Source: Gammaproteobacteria bacterium CG_4_10_14_0_2_um_filter_38_22
Lineage (GTDB): Bacteria > Pseudomonadota > Gammaproteobacteria > Coxiellales > Coxiellaceae
Length of the DNA stretch: 64,000 nucleotides
Assembly (NCBI GenBank): GCA_002793195.1
Contig: PFPT01000017.1
Span: 62,001-126,000 of the forward strand
Direction: 5' to 3'
The notes beneath the pieces are model-generated. The model was not told the origin of the DNA. It saw nothing but the letters and a program-made list of their open reading frames with translations, and did not search any database. Positions 15,796 through 25,761 of this stretch are shown piece after piece (the stretch's first letter is position 1; each line of letters begins with the position of its first letter). The position numbers were made by a program, and so were the translations under genes.

Positions 15796-17660
15796 ACATA
15801 AAAGCAGTAACAGTCGGCTTTGGACCAAAACCTTTATTTCAAAATATCAACTTACAAGTTAACACAGGGGAATGTCTCGCACTCGTTGGTCGTAATGGTG
15901 TTGGAAAATCAACCTTGATGAAAATCATTTCAGGTGAGCCAATACAAGATAGCGGCGCTGTACAATTTTCAAATAACAGCACGGTTGCCATGTTAGCCCA
16001 AACTGTACCGCTAGCATTAAATGGCAATGTATATGATGTTATTGCAACTGGCTTAGAAAAAATAGGTGATTTACTCCGTGAGTATCAGGCAATACTTCAA
16101 AAATTAAATACAGATACATCGGATCATCTTTTAGCACAACAATCGGCGCTTATCCAAAAAATTGATGCATGCGATGGCTGGTCATTTGATCAAAAAATTC
16201 AAACCATTATTTCTAAATTAAATTTGGATGGCACACAACCCGTCAATGATTTATCTGGTGGTTTAAAACGTCGCGTTTTATTGGCGCGAGCACTAGTCAA
16301 TGATCCTGATATTTTATTGCTTGATGAACCAACCAATCACCTCGATATGGAATCCGTCATCTGGCTAGAATCATTTTTAAAAAATTACAAAAAAACCATT
16401 ATTTTAATTACGCATGACCGTGAATTTATGTCTACGCTCGCAACACGCATTATTGAAATTGACTACCAAAATTTATTTAGCTGGCCTGGAAATTACACGC
16501 ATTATTGCAAATTAAAAGATGAGTTAATTTTGGCTCAAGAAAGAGAACAAGCTTTATTTGATAAACAATTATCAGATGAGGAAGCCTGGATTCGCCAAGG
16601 CGTTAAAGCAAGGCGCACACGAAACGAAGGACGCGTCAGACGATTAGAAGCAATGCGTAAAGAAAAATCAGCACAATTTAAGCAACAAGGGAAATCAAAA
16701 ATTCAAATCCAAACAGATACAAAATCAGGAAAAATTGTTTTTAATTTAGATACAATCTCTTTTTCTTATCCGAACAAAAAAATTGTTGACCATTTTTCTA
16801 CTATCATTGCACGCGGAGATCGTGTTGGTATTGTCGGTCAAAACGGATCTGGGAAATCGACTTTAATTAAATTACTACTCAATGAATTGGTAGCAACATC
16901 AGGCACAATCACACGCGGCACAAATCTAGAAATTGCCTATTTCGACCAATATCGTCTTGAACTAGACCCAACACAAACAGTCATCGATAACGTTGCTTTA
17001 GGCAGAGAACGCATCACCATTGATGGAAAAGACAAACACATCATCAGTTATTTACAAGATTTTTTATTTAGCCCTGAACGGGCGCGTGTTAAAGTATCCT
17101 TATTATCAGGTGGTGAAAGAAATCGATTATTACTAGCAAAATTATTTTCCAAACCCGCTAATGTCATCATCATGGATGAGCCAACCAACGACCTCGACAT
17201 TGAAACAGTTGAATTACTTGAAGAAAAATTAACTGATTTTCCTGGCACATTATTAATCGTCAGCCATGATCGCTCTTTCTTAAATAATGTAGTCACGCAA
17301 TTATGGGTGATGGAAAAAAACGGCCAAATTCAAGAATACGTTGGCGGAAATTTTGACTGGGGAAAATTATTACCCCAACAATCAATGCCATTGATTGTTG
17401 AAAAAAATAGAACAGAAAACACAGCAAAAAACCCAACACAAAAAATATCACAATCTGAAAAACGCGAATTAAACAGCTTGCCAAAAAAAATTACTGCTGT
17501 TGAAAATGAAATTGCTTCACTACAACAAGCGATGCTCAACACCGATTTCTATCAACAAAGCAAAGAAAAAATTTCAGCGCATCATCAAAAACTCAGCGAA
17601 GCTGAAAATCAACTGGAAAAATATTATAGCCGATGGCAGGAACTGGAAGATAAAACTTAA
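15783..17660 (+). CDS. uup: ABC-F ATPase Uup
   Basis: 625 residues with two ABC cassettes in one chain and no membrane part. The first has Walker A GRNGVGKST, signature LSGGLKRR and LLLDEPTNHLD; the second GQNGSGKST, LSGGERNR and IIMDEPTNDLD. YLQDFLFSPERARVKV is typical of Uup among ABC-F proteins. Residues about 550-625 form the C-terminal coiled coil that binds DNA/RNA in Uup. ABC-F proteins act on the ribosome; Uup loss raises transposon precise excision in E. coli. Start overlaps aroE. Confidence 0.92.
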   Translation: MQILNIKAVTVGFGPKPLFQNINLQVNTGECLALVGRNGVGKSTLMKIISGEPIQDSGAVQFSNNSTVAMLAQTVPLALNGNVYDVIATGLEKIGDLLREYQAILQKLNTDTSDHLLAQQSALIQKIDACDGWSFDQKIQTIISKLNLDGTQPVNDLSGGLKRRVLLARALVNDPDILLLDEPTNHLDMESVIWLESFLKNYKKTIILITHDREFMSTLATRIIEIDYQNLFSWPGNYTHYCKLKDELILAQEREQALFDKQLSDEEAWIRQGVKARRTRNEGRVRRLEAMRKEKSAQFKQQGKSKIQIQTDTKSGKIVFNLDTISFSYPNKKIVDHFSTIIARGDRVGIVGQNGSGKSTLIKLLLNELVATSGTITRGTNLEIAYFDQYRLELDPTQTVIDNVALGRERITIDGKDKHIISYLQDFLFSPERARVKVSLLSGGERNRLLLAKLFSKPANVIIMDEPTNDLDIETVELLEEKLTDFPGTLLIVSHDRSFLNNVVTQLWVMEKNGQIQEYVGGNFDWGKLLPQQSMPLIVEKNRTENTAKNPTQKISQSEKRELNSLPKKITAVENEIASLQQAMLNTDFYQQSKEKISAHHQKLSEAENQLEKYYSRWQELEDKT

Positions 17661-17679
17661 AAAACAAACCCAAACATGA

Positions 17680-18987
17680 TTACGGATTTTCTAAGCTCAA
17701 CACGCCTGTATTATACTCATAGGCAAATATTTCTGCGTATCGTCCCCAATCAATGACGACTGTCAAAACAGATTCTGCTGCTTGCTTACTAAGCGATCTC
17801 TCTAGCTCTTTAATAAAAACGGTTTCAAGCGCCTTATGATCTGTCTCTTGATCTAAATATTCACGAATATGTCTCACAATTGGCACATACTGCATCAAAC
17901 ACTCTGAAAACATTTTTTTACGCGCAAGAATATCAGCATCTGCAAATGATCTACCACTGACCGTTAACTCAATATCTCCTTCTGACACCGAAGCAAATCG
18001 TAAAATCTCCATCGCTTCCATAATGGGAAATAAATCATCAATCTCAAAATGCAGCTCTTCTGCCAATTCGGGTAAAGCCACTTTTTTATTAACATATTCT
18101 GGCGATGCCAATGTCTCAATAAATCCAGTTAATTTTGAAACACCCACATTAGGCAATCGATAAGCGGCATCAATAGTTTTAAACTTCGTGGTTTTTTCTG
18201 GAATATGCGTACCGACTGGCGTTGTCATCAATGAATAAACTTCATCAACAATTTCTCGAAATGTAGCATCTTGTTCATTACGCGGATGCAACATTGTCAC
18301 CGGTAACACTTGCCGAATGTAACCTGGATTATTAGCAAACACAAAAATACGATCAGCCAATTTAACCGCTTCTTCAATATTATGGGTAACTAAAATAACT
18401 GATTTAATATTGGTTTTGCCTGATTGCCAAATATCAATTAAATCATTTCGTAAATTATCAGCCGTCAACACATCTAATGCAGAAAAAGGCTCATCCATTA
18501 ACAACACTTCAGGATCAACCACCAATGCGCGCGCAAATCCAACACGCTGCGACATACCACCAGATAACTCTTTTGGATAGGCTGATTCAAATCCATCTAA
18601 CCCCACAATATCAATGGCCTTTAATGCACGTTCGCGTCGCTCTACTTTTGAGACTCCTTTTGCCTCTAACCCCAATTCCACATTTTCTAAAACGGTGAGC
18701 CAAGGCAACAAAGCGAAGTGTTGAAAAACCATGGTTAACCCATCAACGGGTTCATGTATTTTTTGGTCACGAAAATAGACATCCCCTGTCGTTGCATTTA
18801 CCAAGCCAGCTAAAATACGCAATAAGGTAGATTTTCCAGAACCTGATTTTCCCAAAATTGCGATGATCTCATTTTCTTTTACTTCAAAATCAACATGATC
18901 TAAAACTAATAATTCGCCAGCGCCCTTTTTCTTAAAAGATTTTTTTACATTACGAACAGACATGATAGGAGAAAAATTTTGAGACAT
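17680..18987 (-). CDS. ABC importer ATPase (nitrate/sulfonate/bicarbonate type) with AAA-associated C-terminal domain
   Basis: 435 residues from ATG 18987, which has GGAG seven bases upstream; the frame is open further but that part overlaps the permease. Residues 1-260 are an ABC ATPase: GKSGSGKST, Q-loop FQHFALLPWL, LSGGMSQR, VLLMDEP. Residues about 285-435 match the AAA-associated C-terminal domain often fused to this branch (LPELAEELHFEIDDLFPIMEAME), possibly regulatory. It lies 31 bases after the two-domain permease gene. No substrate-binding protein gene is adjacent, so the substrate cannot be inferred. Confidence 0.85.
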   Translation of the reverse strand: MSQNFSPIMSVRNVKKSFKKKGAGELLVLDHVDFEVKENEIIAILGKSGSGKSTLLRILAGLVNATTGDVYFRDQKIHEPVDGLTMVFQHFALLPWLTVLENVELGLEAKGVSKVERRERALKAIDIVGLDGFESAYPKELSGGMSQRVGFARALVVDPEVLLMDEPFSALDVLTADNLRNDLIDIWQSGKTNIKSVILVTHNIEEAVKLADRIFVFANNPGYIRQVLPVTMLHPRNEQDATFREIVDEVYSLMTTPVGTHIPEKTTKFKTIDAAYRLPNVGVSKLTGFIETLASPEYVNKKVALPELAEELHFEIDDLFPIMEAMEILRFASVSEGDIELTVSGRSFADADILARKKMFSECLMQYVPIVRHIREYLDQETDHKALETVFIKELERSLSKQAAESVLTVVIDWGRYAEIFAYEYNTGVLSLENP

Positions 18988-19018
18988 GGTAAAGCTCCAC
19001 TCTGTTTCATAAAAATAA

Positions 19019-20761
19019 TTATCTAATTTGATAACGTCTTTCCGCCAAGTTATATAATGGTCGCCAAATACAACGATTAACCAATACAACAAATAACGAC
19101 ATGATAGTAATACCTAACGCAAGACCCGCAAAATTACCTTGCTGCGACACTTCTGTAATATAAGCACCCAACCCAACTGCATGCAGTTGAATATTTCCCC
19201 AAGTCACTGCCTCAGAATAAATACTGATATTCCACGCACCACCAGCCGCTGTAATAACACCTGTAATATAATAAGGAAAAATACCGGGTAGAATCAGTCT
19301 TTTCCACCACAACCATCCGCGCACACCCAATGTATCAACAGCCATTTTTAAATTTTTAGGAATCGCAACCGTACCGGCAATCACATTAAACAAAATATAC
19401 CACTGCGTTCCTAAAATCATGAGTGGCGATGTCCAAATATTGGTATTCAAATCGTAACGCACAATTAAGATAGCAGCGACAGGGAATAATAAATTTGCTG
19501 GAAACGCCGCAAGAAACTGCGCAATAGGCTGTGCAATTTGTGATGCGCGTGGATTAAGCCCAATCCAAACACCGACTGGTACCCAAATAATAGAACTTAA
19601 AATAATCATGGCCAGCACACGCGTAGCTGTTACCAAACCCAAAAACACAACATGCCATGTTTGAGAGGCAGGAATACTTGAAAAAATAAAATGGTACAAA
19701 ACAACCGCTGCTAAAATAATGGCGCTATATAAAATAAAATTCCATCCCACACCCAAACATTTTTGCCAAAATGAAACAACCTGTTTTAATATTGTTTTTT
19801 TGCGATGACGAAAATATTTGATATTTACGATCACATCACCTAACCATGACAAATACCCACCAATAAATTGAAAAAATTCAGCGCGATGAAATAAATCCAA
19901 CACCCAAGATTGCGATACAATTTCACTGGCACTTTCTTCTGCTTTAAATTTTTCAGCCCAGGCAATTAACGGTCGAAACAATAATTGATCATATAAAAAA
20001 ATCACCACAAACATCGCTAAAATAGCATAGCCAATTGCTACTTTGTCGGCATGCGCAATCGCCAATGCCGTGTAAGAACCAATACCTTGCAGTGTGATAT
20101 TTTGATGTGCCACGGTAATGGTTTCAGACAACATCAAATACACCCAACTACCCGACATCGACAGCATGGCATTCCACAATAATCCTGGCATCGCAAAAGG
20201 CACTTCTAAGCGCCAAAATTTTTGCCATGCTGACAAATGAAACATCATCACAGCTTCTTTTAAATCTTCTGGGACGCTACGCAAACTTTGATAAAAGCTC
20301 AATGTCATATTCCACACTTGCGCTGTAAAAATAGTAAAAATACATGCACATTCTGGACCTAACATACTGCCGCGAAACAACACTAAAAATCCAACCACGG
20401 TAAAAGACAAATACCCTAATACAGGAACCGACTGTAAAATATCAATCATCGGAATTAAAATACGCTCAGCTCGTTTATTCTTTGCAGCCAACGTACCAAC
20501 CGTAAAGGTAAAAATAACGGAACAAGCCAACGCAATTAAAATACGCATCACACTGCGCAGAGCATAATAAGGTAAATTATCAGGATTTAATGAAATCGGA
20601 ATTTCTTCACCAATTTGATAGTGCCCGACCATTTCACCGGCACCCAACACCAACAACACAATCACCGCCAACACTAAAATCAGCGCAAGCGCATCCCAAT
20701 AATTCGGAACAGGCCATGAGATCGCTTCATTTTTTGTATACGTGTTTTTAATATGGCGCAT
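19019..20761 (-). CDS. Fused double ABC permease, importer type
   Basis: 580 residues with two BPD_transp_1 domains in one chain. The first EAA-type loop is LKEAVMMFHLSAWQKFWRLEVP minus its ends (about residues 185-205); the second is LKMAVDTLGVRGWLWWKRL (about 480-500), each with the conserved Gly region. The fusion replaces a permease homodimer or heterodimer of the nitrate/taurine family. It forms an operon with the ATPase gene downstream. The first 30 residues are cytoplasmic. Confidence 0.85.
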   Translation of the reverse strand: MRHIKNTYTKNEAISWPVPNYWDALALILVLAVIVLLVLGAGEMVGHYQIGEEIPISLNPDNLPYYALRSVMRILIALACSVIFTFTVGTLAAKNKRAERILIPMIDILQSVPVLGYLSFTVVGFLVLFRGSMLGPECACIFTIFTAQVWNMTLSFYQSLRSVPEDLKEAVMMFHLSAWQKFWRLEVPFAMPGLLWNAMLSMSGSWVYLMLSETITVAHQNITLQGIGSYTALAIAHADKVAIGYAILAMFVVIFLYDQLLFRPLIAWAEKFKAEESASEIVSQSWVLDLFHRAEFFQFIGGYLSWLGDVIVNIKYFRHRKKTILKQVVSFWQKCLGVGWNFILYSAIILAAVVLYHFIFSSIPASQTWHVVFLGLVTATRVLAMIILSSIIWVPVGVWIGLNPRASQIAQPIAQFLAAFPANLLFPVAAILIVRYDLNTNIWTSPLMILGTQWYILFNVIAGTVAIPKNLKMAVDTLGVRGWLWWKRLILPGIFPYYITGVITAAGGAWNISIYSEAVTWGNIQLHAVGLGAYITEVSQQGNFAGLALGITIMSLFVVLVNRCIWRPLYNLAERRYQIR

Positions 20762-20846
20762 ATTAATCAGATATCCGTTACTGTGATCTGAAAAAACTAT
20801 GTTATATCCATTTTCTATGGTTAAAGAATTACAATTAGTACATTAT

Positions 20847-21449
20847 TTACTTTGCACTAAACCACTCATCCAATTTCCATCTGGCTTCATCCACCCCTGT
20901 TTTTTTCAGTGCGGAAAACAGCTGAACAGAAACAGTATCGAGCGACTCCAATGCTTTTTGCACTGAAAACAAAGTTTTTTTCTGTGCATTTGGGGTCAGT
21001 TTATCAGCTTTAGTTAATAAAATATGCAATCGCACTTGAAACTCAACACACCAAGCAATCAGTTGTTGGTCGCTGTCTTTAAGCGGATGTCGCGCATCCA
21101 TCACCAATACCAAGCCAATCAATGAAGTACGTTTTTCAAAATAATCAGCTATCGTTTCTTCCCATCGCGCCTGGATTTCTGCCGGTACTTTTGCATATCC
21201 ATAACCCGGCAAATCAACCAAACGATGCGTTTCATCAATCGCAAACAAATTAATAAGCTGCGTACGTCCAGGCGCTTGACTGGTTCGCGCTAACCCTTTT
21301 ATGTTCGTGATGGCATTAATGGCGCTCGATTTTCCAGCATTGGATCGGCCAATAAAAGCAATTTCGGCACCAAAATCTGAGGGCATCTGCGTAAAAATAG
21401 CCGCACTTGTGAAGTAATGCGCTTGTTGGTAATTGATTTTTGATTTCAT
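20847..21449 (-). CDS. engB: Ribosome biogenesis GTPase EngB (YsxC/YihA)
   Basis: 200 residues from ATG 21449 with AAGG seven bases upstream; longer in-frame options lack support. G1 [10 protein letters not shown]2 region [11 protein letters not shown]3 DLPGYGYA, G4 LTKADK. The switch sequence [10 protein letters not shown] is diagnostic. Essential GTPase acting late in 50S assembly. Transcribed toward the permease operon with 85 bases between; divergent from gspC. Confidence 0.95.
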   Translation of the reverse strand: MKSKINYQQAHYFTSAAIFTQMPSDFGAEIAFIGRSNAGKSSAINAITNIKGLARTSQAPGRTQLINLFAIDETHRLVDLPGYGYAKVPAEIQARWEETIADYFEKRTSLIGLVLVMDARHPLKDSDQQLIAWCVEFQVRLHILLTKADKLTPNAQKKTLFSVQKALESLDTVSVQLFSALKKTGVDEARWKLDEWFSAK

Positions 21450-21565
21450 AGAAATACCTTTTTTTGCCGCAGTATAACCACCAGCACCTATAATGTGAAC
21501 TCGAAATAGCAACTGATTTTAAGGTAGAATGGATTTTTCACTGAGAATCACAAGGAACTTACCCA

Positions 21566-22033
21566 ATGCCCTCATCACAACTTAGCTTGGAGCAGTTGCG
21601 TCGCGATCCACGTACACCCCTTATTCTAACAGGTATCATTGCCATTATTTTTATATTCAGTGCATGGGGAATACTCAGCAATGTGTTAACACATCAAACC
21701 AAACAGATAGCAACACCAGCAACACCGGTTCACCACATCATAAATGTCAGCAATTTACACTTATTTGGCGTCTACATTAACAACCTGGAAAATTTGCCCA
21801 CAACACAGTTGCAGCTCACTTTATCTGGAACAGCCGTATCATTAAATGCACCCGCAGCTTCCCGCGCCTTAATCACTGCGCCAGGACAACCCACAAAAGT
21901 ATATCAAGTTGGTGACACCATACCTGGCAACGCAACCATAACACGCATTGCAAAACATTATGTTGTTCTTAATGACAATGGCACACTAGAAAAACTGGCC
22001 TTGCCCGTTGATCAATTAAAAAATAATCCATAA
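21566..22033 (+). CDS. gspC: Type II secretion protein GspC, short form
   Basis: 155 residues: cytoplasmic N-terminus, one membrane helix (about 18-40), then the periplasmic homology region (VSNLHLFGVY ... LPTTQLQLTLSGTAV ... ALITAPGQPTKVYQVGD ... ITRIAKHYVVL) that contacts GspD N0. It ends there, without the C-terminal PDZ or coiled coil of longer GspC proteins. The inner-membrane piston GspC links the assembly platform to the secretin. It is on the plus strand, apart from the other gsp genes, with AAGGA before the ATG. Confidence 0.88.
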   Translation: MPSSQLSLEQLRRDPRTPLILTGIIAIIFIFSAWGILSNVLTHQTKQIATPATPVHHIINVSNLHLFGVYINNLENLPTTQLQLTLSGTAVSLNAPAASRALITAPGQPTKVYQVGDTIPGNATITRIAKHYVVLNDNGTLEKLALPVDQLKNNP

Positions 22034-22042
22034 GGAAATATT

Positions 22043-22396
22043 ATGTGGCGCAATTTCGCTTTTCTTTCACTCATCATTATTGTTTTTTTAATTGCAAGTT
22101 GCGATGATCCCGGTATCGCTGCTTATCATCGCGGTAATCATGCTTATTCACAAGGAGATCTTAAAAAAGCTTTCCCTTATTATTTATTTGCGGCTAATGA
22201 TGATATTGTACCTGCCCAGTATGCTGTGGGTTATCAGTACTTTTATGGGAAAGGCACAAAACGTGATGAATCAAAAGGCATAAAATGGTTTGAACGGGCA
22301 GCACCACATTCACTGCGCGCACGATACGCACTCGATTTGATTCGTCAAAATGCACCTCGACAACCCTGGACATTCCAACTCAAAAGGCCCAATTAA
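22043..22396 (+). CDS. Small Sel1-repeat lipoprotein
   Basis: 117 residues. The signal sequence ends with lipobox IASC, followed by Asp-Asp at +2/+3, which predicts retention in the inner membrane. The mature part has a TPR-like helix pair and one clear Sel1-type repeat (PAQYAVGYQYFYGKGTKRDE then KGIKWFERAA). Sel1 lipoproteins usually hold protein complexes. It is nine bases after gspC and three before the carbonic anhydrase gene, so the three are probably one transcript; a link to T2SS assembly is possible but unproven. Confidence 0.78.
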   Translation: MWRNFAFLSLIIIVFLIASCDDPGIAAYHRGNHAYSQGDLKKAFPYYLFAANDDIVPAQYAVGYQYFYGKGTKRDESKGIKWFERAAPHSLRARYALDLIRQNAPRQPWTFQLKRPN

Positions 22397-22399
22397 ATT

Positions 22400-22999
22400 A
22401 TGAAAAAAATTTTACAAGGTTATTTTGAATTTCGTGAAAAGTATGCAACAGGTGATCACTCCATCATGCAGCAACTTGCTTTGCGAGGACAAAAACCCAA
22501 CGTGATGATTGTTGCTTGTTGTGATTCGCGTGTTGATCCTTCGTTGATTTTACAATGCGACCCCGGTGATTTATTTGTCGTACGAAATGTTGCCAATATT
22601 GTGCCGCCGTATGAATGCGATGAAAAACATCACGGAACCAGTGCCGCATTAGAATTTGGTTTATGTTATCTACATGTACAGCATTTAATTATTCTAGGGC
22701 ATAGTCAATGCGGTGGCATCGAAGCATTAATACATGGCGAAAATCTGAAACAAAATGACTTTATTTCAAACTGGGTTTCCTTAATTGACACGCACACTCA
22801 CGAAAACAATATTGATGCCTGCGCAAAGCGTGCATTAAATATATCGTATCAAAACTGCTTAACATTTCCATGGATCAAAGATCGCGTTGAAAAAAACAAA
22901 CTTGAAATTCACCGCTGGTTTTTTGACATTCAAAGCGGTGAAATTGTGGTGTATTCCAATCAAGAAAAAAAATATCATCCATTAAGAAATAATATTTAA
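22400..22999 (+). CDS. Beta-class carbonic anhydrase
   Basis: 199 residues, usual length. Zinc ligands are Cys41 (ACCDSRVDP), His101 and Cys104 (GHSQCGG); Asp42 and Arg44 form the conserved dyad. It interconverts CO2 and bicarbonate in the cytoplasm; no signal peptide is present. Starts three bases after the Sel1 lipoprotein stop. Convergent with gspM, 16 bases apart. Confidence 0.94.
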   Translation: MKKILQGYFEFREKYATGDHSIMQQLALRGQKPNVMIVACCDSRVDPSLILQCDPGDLFVVRNVANIVPPYECDEKHHGTSAALEFGLCYLHVQHLIILGHSQCGGIEALIHGENLKQNDFISNWVSLIDTHTHENNIDACAKRALNISYQNCLTFPWIKDRVEKNKLEIHRWFFDIQSGEIVVYSNQEKKYHPLRNNI

Positions 23000-23015
23000 A
23001 TAATGCCAACTGGTT

Positions 23016-23510
23016 TTACTTGCCAACGGACAAAGTTACTGTCGCATTTGCTGTGCCAACTGTAGGTAATCGCGTGGCAGATAAGGCAGTCACACTGATC
23101 CCATGCGATGTCGACAACAACTGTAACCACTGCATTAATTTATCAAAAGGCACTGCTTCAAGTGTCAGTTCAATTTCATTTTGCTTTAACTGTTTGACCT
23201 GTTTTATAAAACTCGATAAATCTTGTGTTGAGGCTGTTTGCTCAATAACACTTAATAAGTTAGTTGACGTCGTCACTGTTCCCGCTGTCATTCCTGATGA
23301 TCGGTAATTCTGAATAGCAGTTGAGGCCTGCCTCATGTACTGCAACAATGCTTTTTGTGATTGCACTTGTGTTTTGCGATCAACCACTGCATTAGATAAA
23401 GGACTCCAAATTACAGCGTAAATTAAAAAAATACCCACAAGAACGCCAGCAATACTCAATATGCGGCGCTCACGATCCAATAAATTTTCCCACCAACTTT
23501 TTATATTCAT
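23016..23510 (-). CDS. gspM: Type II secretion assembly-platform protein GspM
   Basis: 164 residues: short cytoplasmic N-terminus with WWENLLDRERRIL, one membrane helix (about 18-35), and a periplasmic ferredoxin-like domain (LLSVIEQTA ... LEAVPFDKLMQWLQLLS). GspM partners GspL in the inner-membrane platform. Last gene of the leftward gsp block, overlapping gspL by four bases. Confidence 0.9.
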   Translation of the reverse strand: MNIKSWWENLLDRERRILSIAGVLVGIFLIYAVIWSPLSNAVVDRKTQVQSQKALLQYMRQASTAIQNYRSSGMTAGTVTTSTNLLSVIEQTASTQDLSSFIKQVKQLKQNEIELTLEAVPFDKLMQWLQLLSTSHGISVTALSATRLPTVGTANATVTLSVGK

Positions 23511-24706
23511 GCTGACCTCGAAACAGTGATGATCGCTTCAACTTGATCTTTTCCTGTTTTTGAAATTTTCTGACTTACTTCAAATCCTTTTGAACGTATT
23601 ACTTGCAAACACTGCGTCAAGGTCGCCATTTTTTTGGCCTGTAAAGTAACGGATAATTTATTTTTAGTATAATCCAATGACTGTGTCTGCAGTTCAGGAA
23701 AATGCAAAATAGCCTCGCCGGTTGTACCTGAAAGCACTAAAAATGCATCATCTTGCGAAACACCTTGAAATTTTTTCAGCAAACCAGCTACACGAAAATG
23801 TGGTTCCAATACATCAGTAGCTCCTGGAAACAATTGACGATAAATTTGCGTGATTTGCGCTTGCAATATGGTTGACTGATGATGAAAATAAAACCATTCC
23901 GCTACATTTCCAAAAAACAGCAGCCCTATTAACGCACATGCTGCGATTCCAGATAAAATCCAATTTTTTCGAAGCAAAGAAGATTGCCTTTTTGTCTGAA
24001 ATTTTCCCTGCAATAAATTGAATGCCGGTTTGGTTATCAATGTTTTCATATCAAATGGATTTTCTCGAGAGGGATCACGCAACTCAACAGGCAAACCCAG
24101 CTTCTCTAATTGCACAACATCAATTACCGCATTTTCTTGCCAACAAATAAAACGTGTCGGCTTGTTCTTTTTAGGTCTATTCAACATCAATTGCAAAAAA
24201 ACAAATAAATTATCAACATCTATTGAGAATCCATCTTGAATATCAGTACGAACCAATGCCATTTTATTTTTCACTAAAATAGACCATGCATCAGGAATAA
24301 GCTGCAACACTAAAAAATCAGGTATGACACACCATGGCGTGAAGTGCTGCGCATGCCAAACACGCCATTGTGATTCAAAATGCGCCTTATCAAATACAGC
24401 AACGATTGAAGATCCATCCGCTTGATTATCACCCATTGCAATGCCAATTTTTTCTGGATCACTGGCCAACTGCTCTTCTATTGTAAATGGAATCGCTTGT
24501 AATTTTTCTGACGCACTCATTTTTGGCAACTTCACCGAAGTCATGAAAATATCTTCCCCAGGAAACAAGATAGTTAAATGCGCATCAGGATTTAATTTGG
24601 GTGCTTGAGATAAATCTGCAATAAGACTACTTGAAATCACTTCGCCAGCTTCATCCACTTCAAGCCAAGTGCTTGGTTCATGATTGTTTAATTGCAAGAT
24701 AAACAT
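23507..24706 (-). CDS. gspL: Type II secretion assembly-platform protein GspL
   Basis: 399 residues. The N-terminal cytoplasmic actin-like domain (about 1-245) includes the conserved LFPGEDIFMTSVKLPKMSASEKLQAIPFTIEEQL-type region; one membrane helix lies near 250-270, followed by a periplasmic ferredoxin-like domain. It recruits the GspE ATPase to the inner membrane. Eight bases after gspK, four-base overlap with gspM. Confidence 0.92.
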   Translation of the reverse strand: MFILQLNNHEPSTWLEVDEAGEVISSSLIADLSQAPKLNPDAHLTILFPGEDIFMTSVKLPKMSASEKLQAIPFTIEEQLASDPEKIGIAMGDNQADGSSIVAVFDKAHFESQWRVWHAQHFTPWCVIPDFLVLQLIPDAWSILVKNKMALVRTDIQDGFSIDVDNLFVFLQLMLNRPKKNKPTRFICWQENAVIDVVQLEKLGLPVELRDPSRENPFDMKTLITKPAFNLLQGKFQTKRQSSLLRKNWILSGIAACALIGLLFFGNVAEWFYFHHQSTILQAQITQIYRQLFPGATDVLEPHFRVAGLLKKFQGVSQDDAFLVLSGTTGEAILHFPELQTQSLDYTKNKLSVTLQAKKMATLTQCLQVIRSKGFEVSQKISKTGKDQVEAIITVSRSA

Positions 24707-24714
24707 GAAAACCC

Positions 24715-25761
24715 CTACTCAAACGATTGCCATACCGTAATGACTTTCAGTGTATTATTTTTTTCAGGCTGTGTAACCATCAAGCTATTGAGCTGTAAAA
24801 CATGTTTCTCATACACAGCGGTAACTCGAACGAGAAAATACTGACTTTGCACTGTGATATTGGTAAGTGATGCTGCACAATCCGTTGTAAATGCTTGCGT
24901 ACTTGAAAAACTACGATAACGCTCACGGCATGCAATAATATCTTGTGCTTGCGCTGGATTCAGAGATGAATCTAATGCTGATAAAACCAGAATCGATACC
25001 GCATTAATATCAATCGGCGTTCCCAAAACAAGCTGTTGCGCTGTCTTTTGCGATGATGCTGTTCCTGATGTAGTCGTTGCTGTTGTTTTTGCCGTTTTAG
25101 CTGTCTGTGTTGTTTGTGTGTTTGTCACCGCAATAGGAGCAACTGATTCAGGTAAAGCAGTCACATAAGGTTTTAACGCCACATAAATTGCAGGCGTTAC
25201 ACCAGCAATCAATCGCAATTCACTCACATTAGCCAATTGTGTTTTAGATGATCGATAAGGGGGGTGCAATGACAAATAATAAGGATCTTGAGAACCATTC
25301 GTTATCCATGCTGTGATAGATTGTGCGATATTCTCAGCTTCCGATGCAGATACACCCGCATCCACAGCGCGCAATAAAGCAGCAAATTTTGGCTGATTTT
25401 GAGAATACTGCAAATTATTTAAATTAAATTTGCCTTGTTCATTTTCAATGGTGCCACTGATTTCCATGTCGTCTATTTTAACGCGAGGCAGCTGTGCTTG
25501 TAATGGCGTGATATTGCTCGGTGGATTTTTTGCTAAAAACTGCGTCGCGTATTTTAAAATAATTTTTTTTGCCAGAAATTGCTCGCCCTGCAGATTTAAA
25601 TAACCTTGATCAGCACGGACGATTAAAGTGACTTCATGTATCAACACGCCTTGTTCAACCGCCAATGCAGTAGCCAACATGGCAGCTAAGGCTGTAATAA
25701 ATAGCGCACTAATTAATGCGCCTCCCCCATTACGGCGGCGTTGGCGTATTTTGTGACGCAT
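24715..25761 (-). CDS. gspK: Type II secretion minor pseudopilin GspK
   Basis: 348 residues from ATG 25761, which has AGAGG five bases upstream; the in-frame GTG at 25767 abuts that site. The prepilin leader is basic and ends GGG before ALISALFITALAAML; as usual for GspK there is no Glu at +5. Helical domain motifs include NEQGKFNLNNL and a PIDINAVSILVLSALD stretch. The Ala/Thr-rich insert near 215-245 is variable. GspK caps the GspI-J-K tip. Overlaps gspJ by 32 bases. Confidence 0.93.
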   Translation of the reverse strand: MRHKIRQRRRNGGGALISALFITALAAMLATALAVEQGVLIHEVTLIVRADQGYLNLQGEQFLAKKIILKYATQFLAKNPPSNITPLQAQLPRVKIDDMEISGTIENEQGKFNLNNLQYSQNQPKFAALLRAVDAGVSASEAENIAQSITAWITNGSQDPYYLSLHPPYRSSKTQLANVSELRLIAGVTPAIYVALKPYVTALPESVAPIAVTNTQTTQTAKTAKTTATTTSGTASSQKTAQQLVLGTPIDINAVSILVLSALDSSLNPAQAQDIIACRERYRSFSSTQAFTTDCAASLTNITVQSQYFLVRVTAVYEKHVLQLNSLMVTQPEKNNTLKVITVWQSFE

